Position numbers and translations under genes: made by a program
The notes under the pieces: generated by a model
Seen by the model: only the letters and a program-made list of their open reading frames with translations
Databases searched by the model: none
Told to the model about the DNA's origin: nothing
Shown: positions 7,474 to 13,007 of the stretch, piece by piece
Layout of the letters: every line of letters begins with the position of its first letter
How positions within the stretch are numbered: position 1 is the stretch's first letter
Source of the DNA: Rhodococcus sp. IITR03
GTDB lineage: Bacteria > Actinomycetota > Actinomycetes > Mycobacteriales > Mycobacteriaceae
Direction of reading: 5' to 3'
Assembly (NCBI GenBank): GCA_001017865.1
Contig: LATQ01000386.1
Coordinates: 1-13,999 of the forward strand
Length of the DNA: 13,999 nucleotides

Positions 7474-9027
7474 ATGCCCGAGGAGTACGCCGACCTCTAC
7501 CGCCCCGCATTCACGCCCGATCTCCTCATCACCGCGCTCGACCGCAGCGCCGACCGGCCCGCCCTGCACCTCGGTGACGTCGTCCTCACCGGAGCCGAGA
7601 TGCGCGCCGCCATCAGCCGGTTCCAGCAGGCGCTCGCGTCCGTCGGGGTCGGGCAGGGATCGGCGGTGGCGATGCTGTCCAAGAACCGGCCCGAGGTGCT
7701 CATCTCGATGGGCGCCACGATGGTCGCCGGCTGCCGCAACACGGCCCTGAACCCCATGGGCTCGCTCTCCGACCACCAGTACATCTCGACCGACGCCGAG
7801 ATCGAGACCCTGATCTTCGATCCCCGCCACTTCGAGGAACGCGCCGCGGAGCTGCGCGAGCAGGTGCCGACCCTGAAGAACCTGTTCTCCCTCGGCCCGT
7901 CCTCGGTGGGCACCGACATCCTCGCCCTCTCCGAGGAGTTCACCGAGCAGCGCCTCGTGTCCGCGCCTGTGGACATCGAGGACACCTCGTCCATCGTCTA
8001 CACCGGCGGCACCACCGGGAAGCCGAAGGGCGTGATGGGCTCGTTCCGTTCGGGCGCGGCCCTGAATCAGATCCAGATGGCCGAGTGGCAGTGGCCCGAG
8101 CAGCCGCGCTTCCTCGTGTGCACCCCGCTCTCGCACGCGGGTGCGGCGTTCTTCGTCCCCACGCTCCTGCGCGGCGGATGCCTCTACGTGCTGCCGCACT
8201 TCGATCCTGCGCTCGTGCTCGAAGCGATCGAGAAGCATCGCATCAACGCGACCATGCTCGTGCCGACGATGATCTACATGCTGCTCGACCATCCCGATTT
8301 CGACAGCCGCGACCTGTCGAGCCTCGAGACCCTGTTCTACGGTGCGTCGGCGATGTCGCCGTCCCGCCTGCGCGAAGGAATCGAGCGGCTCGGTCCGGTC
8401 TTCTTCCAGTTCTACGGCCAGTCCGAATGCGGCATGACCATCTCGGTGCTGCGCAAGGAAGAACACCTCCCCGACGATCCGAGCCGCCTCGCGTCGTGTG
8501 GTCGCCCCGTGCCGTGGCTCGACGTCCGCCTGCTCGACGACGACCTGAACGAGGTGCCGCAGGGCGAACTCGGCGAGATCTGTGTGCGCGGCCCGCTGGT
8601 GATGAAGGGCTATCTGAACAAGCCGGAGGAGACCGCCGAGGCGCTGCGCGGCGGATGGCTGCACACGGGTGACGTCGCGCGCGCCGACAAGAACGGCTTC
8701 ATGACGATCGTCGACCGCAAGAAGGACATGATCGTCACCGGCGGCTTCAACGTCTTCCCCCGCGAGATCGAGGACGTCATCTCGTCGCACCCGGCGGTCG
8801 CGTCGGTGGCCGTCGTCGGTGTGCCGGATACCAAGTGGGGCGAGGCCGTCAAGGCGTGTGTCGTGCTGCGCGACGGTCAGTCGGTGCCGGCCGAGGAACT
8901 GATCGAGAAGGTGCGTGCCGCAAAGGGTTCGGTGCACGCCCCCAAGTCGGTCGACTTCCTCGACGCGCTGCCGCTGACGCCGCTGGGCAAGCTCGACAAG
9001 AAGACGCTGCGGGCGTCCTATCGCTGA
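7474..9027 (+). CDS. Acyl-CoA synthetase (AMP-forming, FadD-type)
   Basis: 517-aa member of the ANL superfamily: it adenylates a carboxylic acid with ATP and transfers the acyl group to CoA. Motifs: P-loop YTGGTTGKPKGV (176-187), aromatic FYGQSECGM (313-321), GWLHTGD with ribose-binding Asp400, the hinge region VDRKKDMIVTGGFNVFPREIE (Arg415), and PLTPLGKLDKK with the catalytic Lys506. Length is normal and the frame is intact. ATG 7474 has GGAAGGA about 6 nt upstream; an in-frame GTG at 7429 falls inside a palindrome and is less likely. Proximity to SDR and KstD genes suggests a steroid side-chain or ring-fragment acid as substrate, as for the actinobacterial FadD3/FadD17/FadD19 group, but chain specificity cannot be read. 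Confidence 0.92.
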   Translation: MPEEYADLYRPAFTPDLLITALDRSADRPALHLGDVVLTGAEMRAAISRFQQALASVGVGQGSAVAMLSKNRPEVLISMGATMVAGCRNTALNPMGSLSDHQYISTDAEIETLIFDPRHFEERAAELREQVPTLKNLFSLGPSSVGTDILALSEEFTEQRLVSAPVDIEDTSSIVYTGGTTGKPKGVMGSFRSGAALNQIQMAEWQWPEQPRFLVCTPLSHAGAAFFVPTLLRGGCLYVLPHFDPALVLEAIEKHRINATMLVPTMIYMLLDHPDFDSRDLSSLETLFYGASAMSPSRLREGIERLGPVFFQFYGQSECGMTISVLRKEEHLPDDPSRLASCGRPVPWLDVRLLDDDLNEVPQGELGEICVRGPLVMKGYLNKPEETAEALRGGWLHTGDVARADKNGFMTIVDRKKDMIVTGGFNVFPREIEDVISSHPAVASVAVVGVPDTKWGEAVKACVVLRDGQSVPAEELIEKVRAAKGSVHAPKSVDFLDALPLTPLGKLDKKTLRASYR

Positions 9028-9041
9028 CCCCGTTCGCGTGG

Positions 9042-9083
9042 CAGTCGGTCCCGGCAACCGGTCGTGGTTGCCGGGGCCGGCTG
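9042..9083. terminator. Bidirectional hairpin terminator
   Basis: A perfect 10-bp GC-rich stem (CCCGGCAACC 9050-9059 with GGTTGCCGGG 9066-9075, 6-nt loop) extends outward through 9042-9049 and 9076-9083 with only G-U wobbles, giving about 18 bp. GTTTGT follows on the plus side. It sits 14 nt after the acyl-CoA synthetase stop and 43 nt past the end of the convergent exported-protein gene, so it can serve both. Confidence 0.8.
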
Positions 9084-9126
9084 TTTGTCACCAGGACTCG
9101 TGGATTCGGAGTGCCGCTGTCCTGCC

Positions 9127-9651
9127 TCACCACTGGTGCGCGACGTCCAGCACCACCCGTGAACCGCTACCGGGACCGTCGAGGGTGAACACCCGGAACG
9201 GCAGCCGGGCCCGTACTCCGACACCGAGGGTGGTCTGGCCTTCGAAACTGTTGGCCCACGCCACCTGTCGCAGGGTGCGGTATCCGATCACGTCGACGAC
9301 CTCGCGCCGGTTCGCCGGTACGTAGTAGGCGGGCGCGAGGACGACCACCTGGAGGTAGGCGCCTCCGCGCAGCGGAACCTCGAACCCCGGTCCGTCCTCG
9401 TGGACGGCGGGGACGTAGCCGACGCGGTAACCCGCGGCCGGCCCGGCGAGATCGACGACGATCCGGTCGAAGCACTCGTGCCGTCCCGCCCGCACGGCGG
9501 TGAACGGTGAGGCGACCATCGTCGGGTTCACCTTCTCCAGCGAACCCCAGTGGATGCCGCAATAGGGCGTTGCGGCCGACGCGGTCGGGCCCGTCAGCCC
9601 GATCCCCGCGATGACGACGATCATCGCGAGCCACACGTGAATCCTGCTCAT
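9127..9651 (-). CDS. Exported AMIN-like domain protein
   Basis: 174-aa secreted protein. Residues 1-26 form a signal peptide: a short basic start, a hydrophobic core (WLAMIVVIAGIGL) and a signal peptidase site near ASA/AT. The mature part begins CGIHWGSLEK and contains RAGRHECFDRIVVDL, VPLRGGAYLQVVVLAP, QVAWANSFEGQTTLGVGVRARLPF and GSRVVLDVAHQW; I recognise the overall pattern of the actinobacterial AMIN-like domain. Cys31 and Cys60 may form a disulfide. AMIN-type domains are associated with envelope or peptidoglycan binding, so a cell-wall location is likely, but the precise role is unknown. AGAGGA precedes ATG 9651. It is the last gene of a minus-strand series and ends against the shared terminator. 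Confidence 0.85.
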   Translation of the reverse strand: MSRIHVWLAMIVVIAGIGLTGPTASAATPYCGIHWGSLEKVNPTMVASPFTAVRAGRHECFDRIVVDLAGPAAGYRVGYVPAVHEDGPGFEVPLRGGAYLQVVVLAPAYYVPANRREVVDVIGYRTLRQVAWANSFEGQTTLGVGVRARLPFRVFTLDGPGSGSRVVLDVAHQW

Positions 9652-9673
9652 GTCCGTTCCTCTGTGTGTGGCT

Positions 9674-9711
9674 GATGATGGATCATCGCGAGGAGTGTGA
9701 TCTGCGTTACA
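9674..9711 (-). promoter_or_regulatory. Candidate Crp/GlxR-type site and adjacent palindrome upstream of the exported-protein gene
   Basis: TGTGA-N6-TTACA at 9696-9711 matches the Crp-family consensus TGTGA-N6-TCACA with one mismatch; GlxR and Cmr proteins of actinobacteria bind this type of site. Next to it GATGAT-GG-ATCATC (9674-9687) is a perfect 6+2+6 dyad. Both lie within about 60 nt of ATG 9651, where a promoter for the exported-protein gene would be expected. The site overlaps the stop codon of the 92-aa gene upstream. A chance match is possible. Confidence 0.35.
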
Positions 9712-9985
9712 TATGGAGGTCCGGGTGCTCCTCGACGAGATCCTCGAAGGTCGTCTCCTTCAGCGACTCGAGGACCGGGGCGACCAGACGGTCGAGCATC
9801 GACGAGAACACTTCTGTACCGGCGAGTTCCCGCACCCCCAGCTCACCCGACGTCACCTGCTCGACGAGCTTCGCGAAGGCCGGGTCGCCCGTGGCGTCGG
9901 CGATCGACCGCAATGACGTGACGATCTCGCGGGACAGGGTGGCATCGCCGCGCGCGACGTCGACGACGATCTCGGGTTCGTCCAT
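9707..9985 (-). CDS. Small hypothetical protein, 92 aa, third gene of the ESX-like operon
   Basis: Family not recognised. The 92-aa product is acidic and predicted helical, with no Cys, signal peptide or membrane segment. Segments include REIVTSLRSIADATGD, FAKLVEQVTSGELGVREL and the acidic end FEDLVEEHPDLHM. The start at 9985 (MDEPEIVV) has GAGAAGA just upstream. The gene begins 32 nt after the stop of the WXG-type gene on the same strand, so it is probably in one transcript with the two ESX-like genes. It could be a chaperone or partner for them, but it lacks the WxG and YxxxD/E motifs, so this is only context. Confidence 0.65.
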   Translation of the reverse strand: MDEPEIVVDVARGDATLSREIVTSLRSIADATGDPAFAKLVEQVTSGELGVRELAGTEVFSSMLDRLVAPVLESLKETTFEDLVEEHPDLHM

Positions 9986-10017
9986 GTCTTCTCGATTCCT
10001 GTGCGGCACCGTGGCGC

Positions 10018-10719
10018 CTAGACTGCGGGGAGGGTGGGGATCTCGATGTTCTCGATCTGTGTGAGGTGACCGACGAGCAATCCCATGGATCCTTGGACGG
10101 TCGTCCATACGACGGTGTGGATGCTCATCGCTCGGCTCCACGAATCGGCGATGAGCTTGAGTTCCCGCAGTGAGGTGCCCGCCACCACCACGGAGGCGAT
10201 GGCGCCGACCCCGGTCGCGCCGACGACACCCGCCGCGGCCCACTTGACGAGGGCGATGATTGCGGCATCCGTTATGACGGAGAGAATTTCGGCGAAGGCC
10301 TGGTTCAGTTCGTACATGGCCAGGGCTACCTGTTCGAGTTGCCTACCGATGCCGTGGACGGCCTGCGCCTGCTTGTCGAGAACGGCCGCGAGATCGGTGA
10401 GGTACAACCCTGCGGCGTGTGCGGCCGATCCACTCCAGGGGGCGACCGTGCCGTGGACCTCCTCGACGGCGGTCGCGTACTCGCGGTGGAAGGTGGCGAG
10501 TCTGTCGACAGCATCGCTCGCGCGCAGCACTGTCGCCCAATCCCCGGCGTAGTACTGGGCAGCCCATGCCCACGGATCGGTACCCACCACGAACTTGCAC
10601 AGTTCGGCGACGTAGAAGCTCGGGGAGAGGTAGTACAAGCCGAGGGTGCGTTCGAGCAGGTCCGGTATGGGATCGGAGGCGGTGGGTTCGACAAGCGCTT
10701 CATCGGGACGGGCGCTCAC
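10018..10719 (-). CDS. WXG-superfamily-like protein with hydrophobic hairpin
   Basis: 233-aa protein. The N-terminal half has DPWAWAAQYYAGDW and long helices flanking a WSG turn at residues 95-97 (APWSGSAAHAAGLYL), the helix-turn-helix layout of WXG100/ESX proteins. A second helix pair (LDKQAQAVHGIGRQLEQVALAMYELNQ) is followed by an Ala/Gly/Val-rich hydrophobic stretch at about 153-183, able to form a membrane hairpin. GTG 10719 overlaps the stop of the upstream EspC-like gene (GTGA), so the two are translationally coupled and likely pair. An open frame continues far upstream but runs through the neighbouring genes, so GTG 10719 is preferred. Type VII secretion or envelope association is inferred; no ESX machinery gene lies in the window. 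Confidence 0.75.
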   Translation of the reverse strand: MSARPDEALVEPTASDPIPDLLERTLGLYYLSPSFYVAELCKFVVGTDPWAWAAQYYAGDWATVLRASDAVDRLATFHREYATAVEEVHGTVAPWSGSAAHAAGLYLTDLAAVLDKQAQAVHGIGRQLEQVALAMYELNQAFAEILSVITDAAIIALVKWAAAGVVGATGVGAIASVVVAGTSLRELKLIADSWSRAMSIHTVVWTTVQGSMGLLVGHLTQIENIEIPTLPAV

Positions 10720-11039
10720 CAGCCGACGTCCGGGTTCGTGCGCTCGAACTGTGTCGAAGTGGCGACTTCGGTGTCCTCGTACGTCCGTGCGGATTCGGTC
10801 ATCGCCGTCGCAGCCCGGTCGGTGGCCACGCCCAGTTCCCCGTAGAGCGAGGTCAGCCGGGAGCGGACGGTATGCACACGCTCGGCGACGTCGAGGAAGA
10901 CGAACCCCCCGATCTCGGGTGCCGTCAGCCATCGGTCTACGTAGCGGCGCGCGCTGTCGGCCTGATCGGCCAGATCCTGCAGATCGCGTGCCGCTGTGCG
11001 CAGATCGTCGGGATCCACGTGTAGATACGGTTGTGTCAA
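10716..11039 (-). CDS. EspC-like type VII secretion target protein
   Basis: 107-aa protein of the size and pattern of the EspC/ESX excreted family: PYLHVDPDDLRTAARDL at the N-terminus, then two long helices separated by IGGFVFLDVAERV, and a C-terminal YEDTE that fits the YxxxD/E type VII export signal. TTG 11039 is chosen because GGGGG lies 7 nt upstream and the family's conserved start (VDPDDL) follows closely; ATG 11078 in the same frame would add 13 residues that look like promoter sequence. Its stop overlaps the start of the WXG-type gene. The divergent membrane-protein gene begins about 80 nt away. Secretion is inferred from the signal and family only. Confidence 0.75.
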   Translation of the reverse strand: MTQPYLHVDPDDLRTAARDLQDLADQADSARRYVDRWLTAPEIGGFVFLDVAERVHTVRSRLTSLYGELGVATDRAATAMTESARTYEDTEVATSTQFERTNPDVGW

Positions 11040-11103
11040 GACATCCCCCTGTCGTGATCGGACGAGAGTGTAGGGCATGGCGACGCGCCTCCCGACGGCC
11101 CGC

Positions 11104-11116
11104 TACAGTGCTCGGC
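11104..11116 (+). promoter_or_regulatory. -10 element of a likely leaderless promoter
   Basis: TACAGT at 11104-11109 fits the actinobacterial TAnnnT -10 pattern and is followed by exactly 7 nt before GTG 11117, the spacing expected when transcription starts at the first base of the start codon. No good -35 hexamer is present. The paralogous gene downstream has the same 7-nt arrangement. Confidence 0.45.
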
Positions 11117-11733
11117 GTGAAACATGGGGGATCACGAAATCGGACCGTGCACATGTGCGTTTCGAGTTGAAGTGCCGCGACGACGTGAAGTCGGCGCCGG
11201 ATGGAGCACCGAACCCCCTGCTGACCGTGAAGGATCCACTTCCGCCCTTGTGTCCCGTACACGGTGTGCCGGAGATCGAACGAGTGAGGACATGGGTCAC
11301 CACGAGCCGGAAGGTTCGGCACACCCGTGGTCAGATTCGGATCCTCGGCACCGAGGCCGGAGCCCAGGCGAGCACCTGGCGCGCCCGCGCACAGCACGTA
11401 CCGCGCCACATCTCGTTCGACGTGCCGATGTGTGCGCACTGCGTGCGGGTGGATCGGGTGGCGCGATGGGCGATCAAGTTGTTCCTGTTTGCCGGGTTGT
11501 TCTGTCTGCTCGCCGTGGTGAATATGGCGATCACCGGGTTGGGGCGTGAACATCCCGGCGTGGCGACACTGCTGGTGTTCGGTGCCATTCTCGTTCCGAC
11601 CCCGGCGATCTTCGTCAGACAGATGCGTCAGGGCTGGTGGGGTTTCGAGGCTCCGATCGACGGGTCGGCCCTCGTTGTCGCGTACGCCCACCCGAATTTC
11701 GTGGTCGAGACGGAGAGGCGACGCGGCCGATAG
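11117..11733 (+). CDS. Membrane protein with CxxH/CxxC pairs (paralog 1); start region possibly frameshifted
   Basis: About 205 aa. The soluble N-terminal part carries CPVHG (11251-11265) and CAHC (11431-11442), a CxxH...CxxC set able to bind zinc. Two hydrophobic segments follow (KLFLFAGLFCLLAVVNMAI and GVATLLVFGAILVPTPAIFV), then a cytosolic or exposed tail with AYAHPNF. It aligns along its length with the next gene (DPLPPLCPVHG versus DPIPPICPRHG; AHPNF versus AHPEF). The start is uncertain. GTG 11117 fits a leaderless promoter but needs one extra G in the G-run 11126-11130 to reach the main frame; GTG 11155 and ATG 11077 are in-frame alternatives. The family is unknown to me. It is divergent from the EspC-like gene. 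Confidence 0.68.
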
Positions 11734-11743
11734 ATCCTCGGCT

Positions 11744-11778
11744 TTCACCGGGGAGTGCGGCCTGACATACTCCCTCGC
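11744..11778 (+). promoter_or_regulatory. Likely leaderless promoter of paralog 2
   Basis: TTCACC (11744-11749) and CATACT (11766-11771) are separated by 16 nt, and CATACT is followed by 7 nt before ATG 11779. This repeats the layout before paralog 1 and implies a transcript starting at the ATG. Confidence 0.45.
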
Positions 11779-12344
11779 ATGGTGAACGGGGACGCCCAGC
11801 GGGTCGAGGTGCGGTTGGCAGTCGAATATCCGGGCTCGGGAGCGACGAGCACGCTCGGAGACGGTTCGATGCGACCGATCGATCCCATCCCCCCGATCTG
11901 CCCGCGCCACGGAGAGCCCGAGACCGGACGTGTCCGGGTGACGGTCGCGGCCGACGCGTCGGAGCCCCGCCAGGGATCGAACCGGTTCGGTTCGGCGCTC
12001 GAGGCCGCCTACACGGTGCAGGTCGCCGCGGTGGACTGGCCGGTGTGCGCTCGCTGCGTCGCCGTCCGCACGCGCTGGCAGATCGCCGCCGCCGCGACCT
12101 GCACGGTCCTCGGCGTCATCTTCCTCGCCTGGTGTTCGCGCTCGTGCAGGGCGCTCCCAAGATCTACGGTCTCGCGCTGCTCAGCGTCTTCGGTCTGTCG
12201 TTCCTCCCGATCTACGTCGCCCTGCGGGTACTCGAGCCGAAGCGGGCGTCGCTGGGAATGTCGGTGGCCGAGGACGGTTCGGAACTCGTCATCTCGCAGG
12301 CGCATCCGGAGTTCGCGCGGGCGGTCGCGGCGCAGCGGATGTAG
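11779..12344 (+). pseudogene. Membrane protein with CxxH/CxxC pairs (paralog 2), frameshifted near 12129
   Basis: About 188 aa when repaired. It has CPRHG (11899-11913) and CARC (12046-12057), then two membrane segments (the first spanning the frame break, the second YGLALLSVFGLSFLPIYVAL) and the tail ELVISQAHPEF. Adding one C to CC at 12128-12129 (codons GCC CTG GTG) joins the two frames into a continuous hydrophobic helix and gives the same architecture as paralog 1. ATG 11779 is chosen over the upstream in-frame ATG 11755 because of the leaderless promoter layout. No function is known to me; a zinc-site membrane protein of the envelope is a reasonable description. Confidence 0.7.
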
Positions 12345-12369
12345 CCACCGTTTCCCTTCTCCTGCGGCG

Positions 12370-12396
12370 TTGACTTCCGGACCGGCGGTTCATACT
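12370..12396 (+). promoter_or_regulatory. Candidate promoter for the second SnoaL-like gene
   Basis: TTGACT (12370-12375) is a near-consensus -35. CATACT (12391-12396) is a fair -10, but the spacing is 15 nt, slightly short, and a lost base would explain it. AGGAG at about 12430 and GTG 12442 follow. Confidence 0.45.
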
Positions 12397-12441
12397 CGAA
12401 CCGGGGGCCGATCCTCTCGTTTCACAGGCAGGAGAAGTGCC

Positions 12442-13007
12442 GTGAAGATCGAACATTCCACTCCGGCGTCCACCTCGGAACTCGGTTCGGAGGAGAAGAA
12501 ATCTCTCGCCGTGCGGGCCTGATGATGATGCCCGACGGTGATCGCAGCGTTTTCGACGAGGTGCTGTCCGCAGACGCTGTCAATCGCGAAGCGAAAAGCG
12601 AACCGCTCGCTACGAGAGTCCTGGGACCCGACGGCTTCTTCGCGACGGCGCTGTGGTTGCGTGACGCCTTCGCCGATCTGAAATTCGAGGTGAAGAACGT
12701 CGTGGAGCAGGACGATCTCGTCGTCCTCGACACCGTCATGTCGGCACGGCACGAAGGACCGTTCGCCACCTACGACGAGCAGGGTCGCGTCGATCAGGTG
12801 TTCGCGCCCACGGGGAAGAGTTTCTCGGTGCGTCAGGCCCACTGGTGGCGGGTGGCGGACGGCAAGGTGGTCGAGCACTGGGCCGTACGCGACGATCTCG
12901 GCATGGCGAAGCATGCCGGATGGGTGCCACCGAACCCGATCTCGCTGACGCGGAACGTTCTCGCAGCACGGAAGCTGCGCAAGCAGATCAGAGCGGGTCG
13001 AAGCTGA
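12442..13007 (+). pseudogene. SnoaL-like polyketide cyclase/ester cyclase family protein, frameshifted near 12517
   Basis: About 188 aa after repair. The frame from GTG 12442, preceded by AGGAG, reads to SEEKKSLAVR and then hits TGA. One extra G in GGG 12515-12517 continues it as GLMMMPDGDRSVFDEV, a segment I recognise from actinobacterial SnoaL-like proteins. The rest shows HPDAVNREA-like LSADAVNREA, FFATALWLRDAFADLKFEV, the strand DLVVLDTVMSARHEGPF, APTGKSFSV and HWWRVADGKVVEHWAVRDDLG, where the last His/Trp/Asp set belongs to the cyclase pocket. The intact part alone could start at ATG 12522 but would lose the first helix. The 3' end overlaps the convergent globin-reductase gene by 20 bp. 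The substrate is unknown. Confidence 0.78.

Noticed and set aside
7450..9057. 535-aa open frame on the minus strand opposite the acyl-CoA synthetase
   Set aside because: It is a mirror of codon bias in high-GC DNA: His/Arg-rich low-complexity translation with no motif, lying fully opposite a clear enzyme.
10720..11910. N-terminal extension of the WXG-type protein to 630 aa
   Set aside because: The extension crosses the EspC-like gene in another frame and is antisense to paralog 1; the GTG at 10719 with a GTGA overlap is a sufficient start.
12442..12522. A separate 26-residue peptide starting at GTG 12442
   Set aside because: One added G joins it to the following SnoaL frame with a family-like sequence, so it is the true N-terminus, not a leader peptide.
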